From: GCA-003244245 sp050700355
Lineage (GTDB): Bacteria; Actinomycetota; Actinomycetes; Mycobacteriales; Pseudonocardiaceae
Assembly: GCA_050700355.1 (NCBI GenBank)
Contig: JBOHHE010000057.1
Location: 1 to 64,000, forward strand
Length of the DNA stretch: 64,000 nt
Direction of reading: 5' to 3'
Numbering within the stretch: the first letter of the stretch is position 1; each line of letters opens with the position of its first letter. The notes beneath the pieces are model-generated. The model was not told the DNA's origin. It saw nothing but the letters and a program-made list of their open reading frames with translations, and did no database searches. Positions 8,731 to 17,786 of this stretch are shown piece by piece. The position numbers and the translations under genes are program-made.

Positions 8731-8889
8731 ATGACCACGCTCGACTTCGAGCTGGAGATCAGCCTGAGCGCTGGAGACACCGCCCGAGTACTCGCGTATG
8801 CGTCTGGCGGGGAAGCCGGCACTCGCTGCGTGCTTGAACGACTGCAGCGGCTGATGCTTGCCACGGTGCCGCTGCAGATCACCGAATGA
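8731..8889 (+). pseudogene. Relic fusion of the 18312-18482 / 17787-18284 two-gene module
   Basis: The 52-residue frame begins MTTLDFELEI, like the small gene at 18312-18482 (MITLDFELEI). It ends LERLQRLMLATVPLQ, which matches LEQLQWLVLATLPLH inside the EACC1-like gene at 17787-18284. The upstream DNA is also shared: CTTCGTAGGATC at 8669-8680 versus its complement at 18534-18545, followed by similar spacing to the start codon. This is best explained by an ancestral copy of the two-gene module that lost about 250 bases by deletion, fusing the start of gene 1 to the middle of gene 2. The stop overlaps the ATG of the glycosyltransferase. Confidence 0.6.
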
Positions 8890-10025
8890 GCATTTACAGC
8901 AAGGCGAGTCGCCACTTCCCGGGCGCGGCGATCCGGGTATTGCTGGATGGCACTCCGCTGCTCGGGCAGCGCAGCGGAATCGGACGCTACACCGCCGCGC
9001 TGCTCGCCGAACTCGCTACCCGCCCGGATGTGGACGTCACGGTCACCGCGTTCACCGCTCGCGGCCAGACCGCGCTGCGCGCGGCGGTGCCCAGCGGGGT
9101 TCGGGTGCGTGGAGGGCCGGTGCCCGCCAGGGCGTTGCGGGCCTCGTGGCGGCGTTGCGGTTGGCCCCCGGTTGAGTTGCTCGCGGGCGGCACTGAGGTG
9201 CTGCACGCCACCAACTTCGTGCTGCCCCCATCTCGACGCGCCCATGGTGTGGTCACCATCCACGATCTGGCCTTCTTGGACCGGCCCGACGACCTGGCTC
9301 GGCAGCAGCGCGATCTGCCTGGGCTGGTCCGCTCCTCAGTGGCACGCGCGGCAGTGATCTGTACTCCCAGCGCCGCAGTGGCCCAGCAGGTAGCCCGACG
9401 GCTCGACATCTCCGCGGAGCGGATTGTGGTCACCCCGCTCGGGGTAGACCGGGAATGGCTCAGCGCCGCTCCGCCGACCCTCGGGTTGCGCACGAAGCTC
9501 AAGCTGCCGCAGCACTACCTGCTGTTCGTCGGCGCCACTCAACCTCGCAAGGGACTCGACGTGTTGCTCGACGCGCATGCGGCGCGCCCTGACCTTCCTC
9601 CGCTGGTACTCGCCGGGCCGGCAGGGTGGGGTCCGCCGCCCACAGCCGGTACCCGGGTACACACCGTCGGCTACCTCGATGACGCTGACCTACGCTGCGT
9701 GGTAGCCGGCGCAATGGCGCTTGTGCTGCCCTCGCGCGACGAAGGTTTCGGGCTGCCGGTGCTGGAGGCGATGGCGACGGGGGTGCCAGTGGTGTGCTCC
9801 GACGTGCCCGCGTTGCGTGAGGTCGCCTGCGGACTGGCCACCCTCGTCCCGCCCGGTAACCAGGCGGCCCTGGCCGCCGCGTTGTGCTCGGTGCTCGCGG
9901 TCGGCCACGATCCGATCAGCGCAGCTTGCCGGCGTGCGCACGCAGTCGGCTATACGTGGCAGGCGTGCGCGGAGGCGACTGCGCGTGCCTACCGACGTGC
10001 TCGTGAATGCGAGCGGCACTCCTGA
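8886..10025 (+). CDS. Glycosyltransferase family 4 (GT-B) protein
   Basis: This GT-B glycosyltransferase has 379 residues. The N-terminal domain begins IRVLLDGTPLLGQRSGIGRY (acceptor side). The C-terminal donor domain shows LLFVGATQPRKGLDVLL and the retaining-GT4 EX7E-like segment PSRDEGFGLPVLEAMATGVPVVCSDVPALREV. Proteins of this type add mannose, rhamnose or glucose from nucleotide sugars to cell-envelope acceptors. Its neighbours (dTDP-rhamnose reductase, LCP ligases, GT87 enzyme) point to a wall polysaccharide or glycolipid. The ATG at 8886 has no clear ribosome-binding site and overlaps the upstream relic frame, so the true start may lie slightly downstream near 8930. Confidence 0.85.
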   Translation: MSIYSKASRHFPGAAIRVLLDGTPLLGQRSGIGRYTAALLAELATRPDVDVTVTAFTARGQTALRAAVPSGVRVRGGPVPARALRASWRRCGWPPVELLAGGTEVLHATNFVLPPSRRAHGVVTIHDLAFLDRPDDLARQQRDLPGLVRSSVARAAVICTPSAAVAQQVARRLDISAERIVVTPLGVDREWLSAAPPTLGLRTKLKLPQHYLLFVGATQPRKGLDVLLDAHAARPDLPPLVLAGPAGWGPPPTAGTRVHTVGYLDDADLRCVVAGAMALVLPSRDEGFGLPVLEAMATGVPVVCSDVPALREVACGLATLVPPGNQAALAAALCSVLAVGHDPISAACRRAHAVGYTWQACAEATARAYRRARECERHS

Positions 10026-10048
10026 CAATCAGTGCTTGACACACCGTG

Positions 10049-10086
10049 CACCAGAGCCGGACACACGGGACACCAGAGCCGGACAC
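10049..10086. repeat. Direct repeat between convergent genes
   Basis: The 16-base unit CACCAGAGCCGGACAC occurs at 10049-10064 and again at 10071-10086, separated by six bases. It lies between the convergent ends of the glycosyltransferase and rmlD genes. A loosely similar CGCCGGACAC/GTCGGACAC arrangement lies between the STAND gene and glpD (about 60790-60833). Its function is unknown. Confidence 0.7.
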
Positions 10087-10091
10087 GCCGG

Positions 10092-10967
10092 TTAGGGGGC
10101 GAGGCCATCGGTGAAGGCGGTGGTCAGCGCGTCACGCCAGGGCCGTGGCGCAGGCAGCCCGGCCGCCACCCAGGCAGTGGTGTCCAGGACCGAATTGAGG
10201 GGACGTGAGGCGGGGCGGGGGAATTCTGCGGTGCTGCAGGGGTGGACGCGGGCTGGGTCGGCGCCTACTTCGGTGAACACGGCTCTGGCCAGGTCGAACC
10301 AGGTTGCCGAACCGGCGTTGACGCAGTGCAGGACGCCGGGTGGCACCTGGTCGGCGGCCAGCGTGAGAGCGATCAGCGCCGTGGCGAGGTCGGCGGTCCA
10401 GGTGGGGTTGCCGTGCTGATCATCGACTACTCGCACCGGGCCTGGAGCCTGAGCCAGACGGGCCATGGTGCGGACGAAGTTCGCACCATGCGCGCCGTAG
10501 AGCCAGGCGGTTCGCACCACGTGCGCGGATGCTCCGGAGGTCAGCACCGCGCGCTCCCCCGCCAGTTTGGTCCGGCCGTAGATGGTACGCGGCGACGTCG
10601 GGTCGTCCACCTGATAGGGCCCGACCCGGTCCCCGGCGAAGACGTAGTCGGTGGAGATCTGCACCAAGTGCGCGCCGTGGGCGAGACACGACCGCGCCAG
10701 GTACGCGGGACCGTCGGTGTTGACAACGTGCGCCCGCGCCGCGCCTTCGCCCTCGGCGAGATCCACCGCTGTGTACGCCGCCGCGTTGATCACGACCAGT
10801 CGGGTGCCACCCGCGAGCGCCGCGACCGCGTCGGCCACTGCCGCTGCGTCGGTGATGTCGAGCTCAGCCGAGCTCAAGGCACGGACCGCGGTGATGCCCG
10901 CGCGGGCAGCCGCGATGACCAGATCCCGGCCGAGCTGTCCCGTACCGCCTGTGACCAGTAACCGCAT
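10092..10967 (-). CDS. rmlD: dTDP-4-dehydrorhamnose reductase
   Basis: RmlD reduces dTDP-4-keto-L-rhamnose to dTDP-L-rhamnose, the sugar donor for actinobacterial wall linkage units. The 291-residue extended SDR has the NAD(P)H motif VTGGTGQLGRDL at the N-terminus, DYVFAGDRVGPYQVDD, and the catalytic Tyr-Lys in YGRTKLAGE. The C-terminal substrate region includes RPLNSVLDT. A GGAGGG site precedes ATG 10967. It is transcribed divergently from the first LCP gene, an arrangement also seen around rmlD and cpsA in mycobacteria, which supports a wall-polymer role. Confidence 0.93.
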   Translation of the reverse strand: MRLLVTGGTGQLGRDLVIAAARAGITAVRALSSAELDITDAAAVADAVAALAGGTRLVVINAAAYTAVDLAEGEGAARAHVVNTDGPAYLARSCLAHGAHLVQISTDYVFAGDRVGPYQVDDPTSPRTIYGRTKLAGERAVLTSGASAHVVRTAWLYGAHGANFVRTMARLAQAPGPVRVVDDQHGNPTWTADLATALIALTLAADQVPPGVLHCVNAGSATWFDLARAVFTEVGADPARVHPCSTAEFPRPASRPLNSVLDTTAWVAAGLPAPRPWRDALTTAFTDGLAP

Positions 10968-11133
10968 CGATACGCCCTCCTGACTACCCCGCTGTTGACG
11001 GCGGTGAGCGGAGTGTGACAGACAACGCGGGAGTGAGTCCTGCGTCTACACACCGACAGCGCGCGGCAGAAGTGTGACCACCGATAGCCTGGCGCTGCCG
11101 CCGCATTCAGCCGCAGGACCCAGGAGGGCATCC

Positions 11134-12702
11134 GTGCACGACAGGCCACCCCGGCCAGGAGGTCACGCAGTGCGGCAAGTCCGAGTTGTCCGGCAACCGT
11201 CTCAGCGAAGACCGTCGGTCCGCGCGGCTGGTGCACCGCACCGCCGTCGGCCTTCGCGGGTACGGGCCCCCAAGCTGATCCTCGTCCTGATCTCCGCGCT
11301 GGTGTTCGGTCTCACCGGTTACGGCTGGTCCACCTTCCAGGACCTGCAGAGCGGCTTGAGCACCGCTGACGTGATCGGTTTCAGTGCGCCGGACGGTGCC
11401 ACCGACATCCTGCTGGTGGGGAACGACAGCCGCACCGACGCGCAGGGCAACCCCCTGCCCGCCGACGTCCTGGCTCGGCTGCGGGCCGGGAACAACGAGG
11501 GCGAACTCACCGATTCCATGATCCTGGTGCGGATCCCGAACGACGGCAGCAGAGCTGTGGCGATCTCGCTGCCCAGGGACCTGTACGCCGAGATGCCCGA
11601 CGGGTTCGGTCAGCACAAGCTCAACTCCGCGTACTCCCGGGGCAAAGCCGACGCCGCCGCTCAACTCGTCGGAGAGGGAGCGGACCCCGCGACCGTGCAC
11701 AGCGAGTCCATCAGCGCGGGGCGCAAGCTGTTGCTGCAGACCGTCGAGGATCTCACCGGAGTGGGTATCGATCACTATGCGGAGCTCAACCTGCTCGGTT
11801 TCGCCCTACTCACCGAGGCCGTCGGTGGCGTCCGCGTGTGCCTGCGCGCACCGGTCGAGGAGCGGGCCTCCGGAGCGAACTTCCCCGCAGGCCCCCAAAC
11901 GATCTCGGGGCCGGATGCGCTCGCGTTCGTCCGCCAGCGCCACGGACTGCCCCGAGGGGATCTGGATCGGGTGGTCCGCCAGCAGGTTTTCCTAGCCTCG
12001 TTCGCCGATCAAGTCCTGTCGACCGGAACGCTGGCGAACCCCGGCCGAATTCGTGAACTGATCGACGCGACCAAGCAGTCCCTTGCGCTCGACGAAGACT
12101 TCAACGTGCTCGACTTCGCTTCCCGTATTCAGGGCATCGCCGCAGGCCATGTGGAGTTCATGACGGTGCCTCTGCTGGGCGAGGCCAGTAGCGAGTCCGA
12201 GGGTTATGTACTCGAGGTCGACCCGGCCGCTGTGCGGTCGTTCGCCGCCGCAGCTGTCCTGCCTCGACCCGCGACCGAACTGGGTGCACCGGCAATCACT
12301 CGGGTCACCATCGAGGTGCTCAACGCGTCCGGGGTCACCGGGCTCGCCGGAACGATCTCTCGCCAGCTCACCGAGCAGGGCTTCGACGCCGGTCGGGTGG
12401 CCAACGCGGACGCCAGAGCGGTCAGCCTGGTGCGGTACGCGACGGGCCAGGCGAGTACGGCGTCGGCCATCGCCACCACGCTCGGGGGTCTGCCCACAGA
12501 GGAGGATCCCAACCTGCCGGCCGGAGCCGTGCGGGTCTATCTGGGCGAGGACTACTCGAGGCGTGGGACGGACCGGGTGGCGAGCCAGCGGCTGCCGCAG
12601 CCGCAGGAACGCCTTGTGACGCCCGTCGCAGCAGGATCCTTCCATGCCGCCCCGGCGCCTCCGCCACCGTTGGTGGCCAGCGACGTGCCGTGCGTCGACT
12701 GA
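11134..12702 (+). CDS. LytR-CpsA-Psr (LCP) family protein with LytR C-terminal domain
   Basis: LCP enzymes attach polyprenyl-phosphate-linked glycopolymers to peptidoglycan on the outer membrane face. The 522-residue protein has a basic cytoplasmic N-terminus, one membrane segment (about 51-70, LILVLISALVFGLTGYG), an LCP domain (ILLVGNDSRTD, then DSMILVRIP, ISLPRDLY and HKLNSAYSRG; FVRQRHGLPRGDLDR near its end) and a LytR_C domain (TIEVLNASGVTGLAGTIS). The conserved Arg/Asp residues that bind pyrophosphate are present. GTG 11134 is chosen because AGGAGG lies 7 bases upstream; a GTG at 11074 would add 20 residues. Confidence 0.9.
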   Translation: MHDRPPRPGGHAVRQVRVVRQPSQRRPSVRAAGAPHRRRPSRVRAPKLILVLISALVFGLTGYGWSTFQDLQSGLSTADVIGFSAPDGATDILLVGNDSRTDAQGNPLPADVLARLRAGNNEGELTDSMILVRIPNDGSRAVAISLPRDLYAEMPDGFGQHKLNSAYSRGKADAAAQLVGEGADPATVHSESISAGRKLLLQTVEDLTGVGIDHYAELNLLGFALLTEAVGGVRVCLRAPVEERASGANFPAGPQTISGPDALAFVRQRHGLPRGDLDRVVRQQVFLASFADQVLSTGTLANPGRIRELIDATKQSLALDEDFNVLDFASRIQGIAAGHVEFMTVPLLGEASSESEGYVLEVDPAAVRSFAAAAVLPRPATELGAPAITRVTIEVLNASGVTGLAGTISRQLTEQGFDAGRVANADARAVSLVRYATGQASTASAIATTLGGLPTEEDPNLPAGAVRVYLGEDYSRRGTDRVASQRLPQPQERLVTPVAAGSFHAAPAPPPPLVASDVPCVD

Positions 12703-12712
12703 CCCGCCGAGC

Positions 12713-13918
12713 GTGAGCACCCAAAGCGGCCTGCTGGGCCGGACGCCGCCCCCGGTGCTGTCCGGTGCCCTGCTCGTGCTCACCTGCGTGGTGGTCGCGT
12801 TGGCCACTCAGCTAAACCTGCTACTCGACCTTGCGGTGTACCAGGCAGGAGGGCAGGCCTGGTTGGACTCCCGGCCGCTCTACGAGGGTGCCTTTCCGGT
12901 ACGACCGGACCTCTCGCTGCCGTTCACCTACCCGCCGTTCGCGGCACTGTGCTTCTCGGTGCTCGCGTTGGTTCCGCACAGCACGGTCGCCGTGGTCTTC
13001 TCGGTCGGCAGCTTCGCGGCGTTGCTGATCGCGGTGCGCGCTACCGGTGCCGCCCTGTGGCGGGACTTCGGTTGGCCGCACGCGGCGCTGATCGGCTGCT
13101 TGGCAGTGGCGCTCGAACCGGTGTGGAAGACCCTGATGTTCGGACAGGTCAACCTCTATCTGATGGCGATCGTCGTCGTCGACCTGCTCGCGGTGCGTTC
13201 TGGCCGGTACCGCGGCTTCCTGATCGGGCTGGCTGCCGCAATCAAGCTCACCCCCGCGGTGTTTCTGCTGTATCTGGCGGCCGGACGGCAGTGGAGGGCC
13301 ATCATCAACGCCGGAGTCGCGTTCGCCGCCTGCACCGCGCTGGCGGCGCTGATCCGCCCGGCGGACTCGATCACCTACTGGTTCACCGCCCTGCTCGCCC
13401 CCGAGCGGATCGGAGGTCTGGCCTACACGGGAAACCAATCCGTACGTGGAGCATTGCATCGGCTCGGGTTGAGCCCGGCCACGGAACTGACCTGGTGGGT
13501 GGTTATGGGTGGGCTGGTGATCGTGCTGGGCGGGCTCGCCGCACGCCGATGGCGCCGCGCTGGACAGGACGCTCCCGCGCTGATCGCAGTCGCGATGGTC
13601 GGGCTGCTCGTGTCACCGGTGGCCTGGTCACACCACTGGGTGTGGCTGGTGCCCGCCCTGCTCGTGCTAGCCCATCTTGCGATGCGGTGGCGTTCGAGGC
13701 TACTTGCCGCAACCGCCGCGCTCGTCGCCGTCGCCACGCTGGTGGGAGCCCACCAGTTCCTCCCGCAGGAAGGTGACCGGGAGCTGTCCTGGTCGGCCTG
13801 GCAGCATCTGCTCGGGAACTCGTATCTCTGGCTGGGCCTGCTGCTGCTGGTCGTGTTGCTGGCATTGCGCCGGACGCCGCAGCCCACCCCGGCACCCGAA
13901 CGGACTATTGGCGTTTAA
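12713..13918 (+). CDS. GT87 family polyprenol-phosphate mannosyltransferase (DUF2029)
   Basis: This integral membrane glycosyltransferase has 401 residues and about ten hydrophobic helices. The GT87 hallmark region is DLAVYQAGGQAWLDSRPLYE, then FTYPPFAAL in the first periplasmic loop, followed by FGQVNLYLMAIVVVDLLA and LAAAIKLTPAVFLLYL. Characterised relatives add alpha-1,2-mannose (or arabinose) from polyprenyl-phosphate donors to lipoglycans. The GTG at 12713 lies 11 bases after the LCP stop, so the two are probably co-transcribed; an upstream in-frame ATG at 12644 overlaps the LCP gene and is less likely. The exact acceptor is unknown. Confidence 0.85.
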   Translation: MSTQSGLLGRTPPPVLSGALLVLTCVVVALATQLNLLLDLAVYQAGGQAWLDSRPLYEGAFPVRPDLSLPFTYPPFAALCFSVLALVPHSTVAVVFSVGSFAALLIAVRATGAALWRDFGWPHAALIGCLAVALEPVWKTLMFGQVNLYLMAIVVVDLLAVRSGRYRGFLIGLAAAIKLTPAVFLLYLAAGRQWRAIINAGVAFAACTALAALIRPADSITYWFTALLAPERIGGLAYTGNQSVRGALHRLGLSPATELTWWVVMGGLVIVLGGLAARRWRRAGQDAPALIAVAMVGLLVSPVAWSHHWVWLVPALLVLAHLAMRWRSRLLAATAALVAVATLVGAHQFLPQEGDRELSWSAWQHLLGNSYLWLGLLLLVVLLALRRTPQPTPAPERTIGV

Positions 13919-13952
13919 TCTTCAGTAGCGCCGAACGGTTGAGGAGGTGCGG

Positions 13953-15521
13953 GTGTCGGAGGTGGCCCACAGCGGCAGACATGCCACCAGTGACGGCGTG
14001 ACACGGCTGGGTGCGGTGTCCGCCCGGATCCTGGTTGTGCTGCTCTCGGCCACGGTGCTGATCGCCACCGGGGTGGGCTGGGCCACTGTCGGGTCCCTCG
14101 AACGGAACCTGAACAGCACCGACATACTCAGCCCTTCGGCTCTCGACGGTAGCGACAAGGACGGCGCCACAGACATCCTGCTGGTTGGTAACGACAGTCG
14201 CACCGACGCCGAGGGCAACCTGCTGCCCCTCGATGTGCTGGCGGCGCTGCGCACCGAGCAGTCGGAGGGGACCAACACCGACACGATCATCGTGGTAAGA
14301 ATCGCCGACCACGGAAAGTCCGCGCATGCCGTATCCATCCCGCGCGACACCTTCGTGGCGCTTCCGGATGAGGACCGATCAGATAAGATCAACTCCGTGT
14401 ACGGAACGCAGCAGGCTCAGGAGGCCCGCCGGCTGCGCAAGGACGGCGCGACCGATGGCGCCCAGGTCGAACGGGACTCCGCTCAGGCGGGGCGACGTGC
14501 CCTGGTGAACACCGTAGAGCAGCTCACCGGCGCCCGGATCGACCACTACGCAGAGGTCAACCTGTACGGCTTCTTCCTGCTCACCCAGGCGATCGGTGGC
14601 GTCGAGGTCTGCCTCAACGCGGCGACCAGCGATCCCGGCTCCGGCGCGAACTTCTCCGCTGGACCGCAGGTTCTCTCCGGCGCGGACGCGCTGTCCTTCG
14701 TCCGACAACGCGGCGGACTGCCCCGGGGGGACCTGGACCGGATCGTGCGACAACAGGTGTTCATGGCCAGCGCGGTGAACGAGGTGCTCTCCGCAGGCAC
14801 ACTCACCGATCCCAGCCGACTTTCGGCGCTGGCTTCGGCCACCCGCAGCTCGGTCGTACTCGACCAGGGCTGGGACATGCTCAGTTTCGCCCAGCAGATG
14901 CACGGCATCGCCGCCGGCGCGGTCGACTTCGTGACGATCCCCGTGGTCAATGCTGATGCCCACAACGATCGCGGCCAGAGCATCGTCGCCGTCGACCCGG
15001 CCCAGGTCCGCGCTTTCATGGCCAGTCTGGTAACCGAGGCCGGACCGTCACCCCCACCCGCCCCACCTAGCTCAGCCGACCCAGCCGCCCCGGTTGATCC
15101 CGCACCCCAGGCTGCTGCGGTAACCCAGCCGAGCACCGTGGACGTACTCAACGGCACCGGTGTGGACGGCTTGGCAAGCGAGATCTCGACCCGTCTGGTC
15201 ACCGCCGGTTTCACCGCCGGCAAGATCGGCAATATCGCGCAGCGGAAGATCACCATGATCAAGGTTGCTCCTCGGCAGGGCGCGCTCGGCGAGCAGGTCG
15301 CGGCGCTGCTGGGTGGCGGCATCCCGGTGCTTGCCGAACAGGGCCTGGCGGAGGACCAGATCCTGGTGCTCGTTGGGGCGGACTACCCCGATCGGGCAGC
15401 TGAGAGGCCGGCCGAGCCCTCGGTCCCTCAGCTGGTAGGCGCTCGCTCGCAGGCCGAGAGCGCCCCTCCCGTTCCGAGACCACCACCCATCCACGCCGAC
15501 GGTGTGCCCTGCATCAACTGA
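13953..15521 (+). CDS. LytR-CpsA-Psr (LCP) family protein, second copy
   Basis: This 522-residue paralogue of the LCP protein at 11134-12702 has the same plan. A single membrane segment (ILVVLLSATVLIATGVGW) is followed by the LCP domain with ILLVGNDSRTDAEGN, DTIIVVRI, SIPRDTFVALP, KINSVYGTQQ and SFVRQRGGLPRGDLDR, a Pro/Ala-rich linker, and the LytR_C domain (TVDVLNGTGVDGLASEIS). GTG 13953 is favoured because GAGGAGG ends about 6 bases upstream; the GTG at 13947 would overlap that site. Two adjacent LCP proteins may attach different polymers or act redundantly. Confidence 0.9.
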   Translation: MSEVAHSGRHATSDGVTRLGAVSARILVVLLSATVLIATGVGWATVGSLERNLNSTDILSPSALDGSDKDGATDILLVGNDSRTDAEGNLLPLDVLAALRTEQSEGTNTDTIIVVRIADHGKSAHAVSIPRDTFVALPDEDRSDKINSVYGTQQAQEARRLRKDGATDGAQVERDSAQAGRRALVNTVEQLTGARIDHYAEVNLYGFFLLTQAIGGVEVCLNAATSDPGSGANFSAGPQVLSGADALSFVRQRGGLPRGDLDRIVRQQVFMASAVNEVLSAGTLTDPSRLSALASATRSSVVLDQGWDMLSFAQQMHGIAAGAVDFVTIPVVNADAHNDRGQSIVAVDPAQVRAFMASLVTEAGPSPPPAPPSSADPAAPVDPAPQAAAVTQPSTVDVLNGTGVDGLASEISTRLVTAGFTAGKIGNIAQRKITMIKVAPRQGALGEQVAALLGGGIPVLAEQGLAEDQILVLVGADYPDRAAERPAEPSVPQLVGARSQAESAPPVPRPPPIHADGVPCIN

Positions 15522-15539
15522 CCTCTCACCAAGGAACCG

Positions 15540-16220
15540 ATGACCGTCACCGATCAGTTACTCGGCCCGCCGCTACGCGCCAATCCGGCCAGCCCGCGGA
15601 TCACCCACTACGACGACAACGCGGGCAGCCGGGTGGAATTGTCCGGCGCCACCCTGGCCAACTGGGCGGCCAAGACCGCGAACTGGCTGCGCGACGAACT
15701 GGACGTTCAGCCCGGTGACACCGTCGCGATACTCCTACCGCCGCACTGGCAGACCGCAGGCGTGCTCCTCGGCGCGTGGTGGTGCGGGGCTACGGTCACC
15801 GAGTCAGCCGCAGGCGCCCAGGTGGCGCTCTGCGGAGTCGCTCGGTTGGCCGACGTCGCGGGCGTCGATGAGGTGGCCGCGGTCGGGCTGGACGCGCTCG
15901 GCCAGGGGATCCCGGTGTTGCCATCCGGAGTGCGGGACTATGCCAGCGAGGTCCGAGCCCACGGCGACACCTTCACCGCAGGTGCCCCCAGCCCCGACAC
16001 CAGCAAGGTCGTTGCCGCCGCCCGGGCCCGTGCCGCCGAGCTGAGCCTGAGCTCCGGTGACCGCCTGCTGTGGACCACCGGCTGGGACGGAGCCGTACCG
16101 GGTGAGCTACTGCTCGCCGTATTCGCCGCCGACGCCTCCCTGGTGCAGTGCACCGGCACCGATGCCGCGGTGCTGGCCGAGCGCTGCGCCGCCGAGCGCG
16201 TCACCACCTCCCTGCACTGA
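15540..16220 (+). CDS. TIGR03089 family protein
   Basis: The 226-residue protein resembles a shortened AMP-dependent synthetase: it keeps the N-terminal pattern (LSGATLANWAAKTANWL, then DTVAILLPPHWQTAGVLLGAWWCGATV) but lacks the adenylate-forming core and C-terminal domain. Proteins of this family sit beside LCP genes in many actinobacteria, including mycobacteria, and have no established function. The start ATG has AAGGA at the right distance and lies 18 bases after the LCP stop, so it closes the envelope operon. A non-catalytic scaffold or regulator is possible but unproven. Confidence 0.85.
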   Translation: MTVTDQLLGPPLRANPASPRITHYDDNAGSRVELSGATLANWAAKTANWLRDELDVQPGDTVAILLPPHWQTAGVLLGAWWCGATVTESAAGAQVALCGVARLADVAGVDEVAAVGLDALGQGIPVLPSGVRDYASEVRAHGDTFTAGAPSPDTSKVVAAARARAAELSLSSGDRLLWTTGWDGAVPGELLLAVFAADASLVQCTGTDAAVLAERCAAERVTTSLH

Positions 16221-16252
16221 CCCTGCGCCCAAACCGTGACTGCGCCGCGGCA

Positions 16253-17515
16253 TCACGGTCTCCACAAGATGTCCACCGGAGCGACGGACAGCCGATCTCC
16301 AAGGCGCTGGGTCTGGATGCCCGAGGTCACCAGGAGACCGGCCACGAACCGAGCACCGAGTAGATCGCGCAACTGGGTCAAGCCCCGCATCGCACTCGTC
16401 GTCACCTGGCTGCCTGCCTTGACCTCGATCGCGACAACGCGCCCGTCCGCCGCTTCCAAAACGAGATCCACCTTGACGCCGTCAGTCGTACGGTAGTGGT
16501 AAGCCGATACGACCTCCGAGGCCCAACCCGCCTGTTTGAGCACTTCGGTGACCACGAATGTCTCCAGCAACACACCGAAACGGCTCGCCGCAGCGGGATC
16601 GACCGGGGAGAACCGCTCGGCGGTAATACCCTGCAAATGCGCGGCCAGGCCGCTGTCGACCAGATGCAGTTTGGGACGCTTCGTCATGCGCGAGGTGAGG
16701 GTGCGGTTGACCGACCAGGAAGGCAACACGACCACGAGGTAAGCCAGTTCGAGCAGCCGCAGATAGGCACCAGCCTGATCCCGCCCGAGCCCGGCCTCAC
16801 GGCCCAACTCGGCGGCGTTGAGTAGCTGCCCGGTCCGTGCCGCGCTCAACTGGAGAAATCGGCCCAGCACGTCAGCGCGTCGCACCGGTGTCACATCATC
16901 CCCGATCCACTCGACCACCAACGCGGCGAGGTTGGCGAACCACCGGCTCCGCAGCTCGGACGCAAGCCCGACCGCGATCGGATAACCACCACGGAGCACG
17001 ATCTCGACCAGTTCACGCCGCGGCATGCCCGCGATCCGACGCTGCCCCACCATCGAGCCGTCGAACAGCCGATCCACTACCGACACCGCGCCCGGCACCA
17101 ACTCTGCGACGGCGAAGGGCCAGAGGGTCAGCAGCGCCACCCGCTCGGTCAGGAAGTCGGCAAGCTCGGGAACTACCTGGTAGCGGACTGATCCGGCAAG
17201 CACGAAACGCCCAGGACGCCGGTCCCTGTTGAGCTCCGCCTTGATCGCCACAAGCAGGTCGGGGACCCGCTGGAACTCATCGATGATGATCGGTTCGGGA
17301 AGGTCATGCACGAAAGCCATCGGGTCGTCGGCGGCGAGGCGGCGCACCGCCGGGTCATCCAGGTCCACGAAGGTGCCGCCACCGCTGGCTTCGATCTCGT
17401 GGACGAGAGTGCTCTTCCCCGCCGTACGCGGCCCTGTAATCGCCACGACCGGGCTGGTACCAAGGGCCTCGGTCAACACCGGGCGGATCCGTCGCTCGAC
17501 CGTCTGCCCCGACAT
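16253..17515 (-). CDS. AAA_14/DUF4143 ATP-binding protein
   Basis: The 420-residue protein has Walker A GPRTAGKSTLVHEI near residue 30, Walker B PIIIDEFQRVPDLLV, a sensor motif RFVLAGSVRY, and a C-terminal DUF4143 region ending in a restriction-endonuclease-like fold (KVDLVLE then VVAIEVKAGSQ). Such orphan ATPases are common and accessory; links to DNA or to toxin-antitoxin-like functions have been proposed but are not settled. It converges on the TIGR03089 gene with a 32-base gap. The second Met (17515) is used because the family starts close to RIRPVLTEAL. Confidence 0.85.
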   Translation of the reverse strand: MSGQTVERRIRPVLTEALGTSPVVAITGPRTAGKSTLVHEIEASGGGTFVDLDDPAVRRLAADDPMAFVHDLPEPIIIDEFQRVPDLLVAIKAELNRDRRPGRFVLAGSVRYQVVPELADFLTERVALLTLWPFAVAELVPGAVSVVDRLFDGSMVGQRRIAGMPRRELVEIVLRGGYPIAVGLASELRSRWFANLAALVVEWIGDDVTPVRRADVLGRFLQLSAARTGQLLNAAELGREAGLGRDQAGAYLRLLELAYLVVVLPSWSVNRTLTSRMTKRPKLHLVDSGLAAHLQGITAERFSPVDPAAASRFGVLLETFVVTEVLKQAGWASEVVSAYHYRTTDGVKVDLVLEAADGRVVAIEVKAGSQVTTSAMRGLTQLRDLLGARFVAGLLVTSGIQTQRLGDRLSVAPVDILWRP

Positions 17516-17575
17516 CATGGCACCAAATTACCCGACAATCTGAGGCCCTATCACCCGACATCGCGACCCGCAAAC

Positions 17576-17732
17576 CGGCGCTCCAGCGCCACCGGCAGCT
17601 GCGTCCTGGTCGGCACAGCCGCCGACTGGATCAGCATCCAGGACAGCAAGCAACACCCCCACCACACCACCCTCGCCACCCCAGTGGACCACCTTCCTAC
17701 ACGCCATCCAGACCGACCAGCTCCCCCACTGA
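17576..17732 (+). pseudogene. DUF397 protein fragment with +1 frameshift
   Basis: In one frame this reads RRSSATGSCVLVG, then WISIQDSKQ and TTLATP. After the CCCC run near 17680 it continues one base shifted as QWTTFLHAIQTDQLPH followed by a stop at 17730-17732. Together this is the core and C-terminus of a DUF397 protein, the small partner usually found next to DUF5753-type helix-turn-helix regulators. The N-terminus and any start codon are missing. A sequencing error in the C-run could explain the shift but not the missing start. Confidence 0.6.
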
Positions 17733-17786
17733 CCAAGCGCTACCCCACAGCGACGCCCCGATCTGAGGCTGAGGTGGCGCAGTGAT

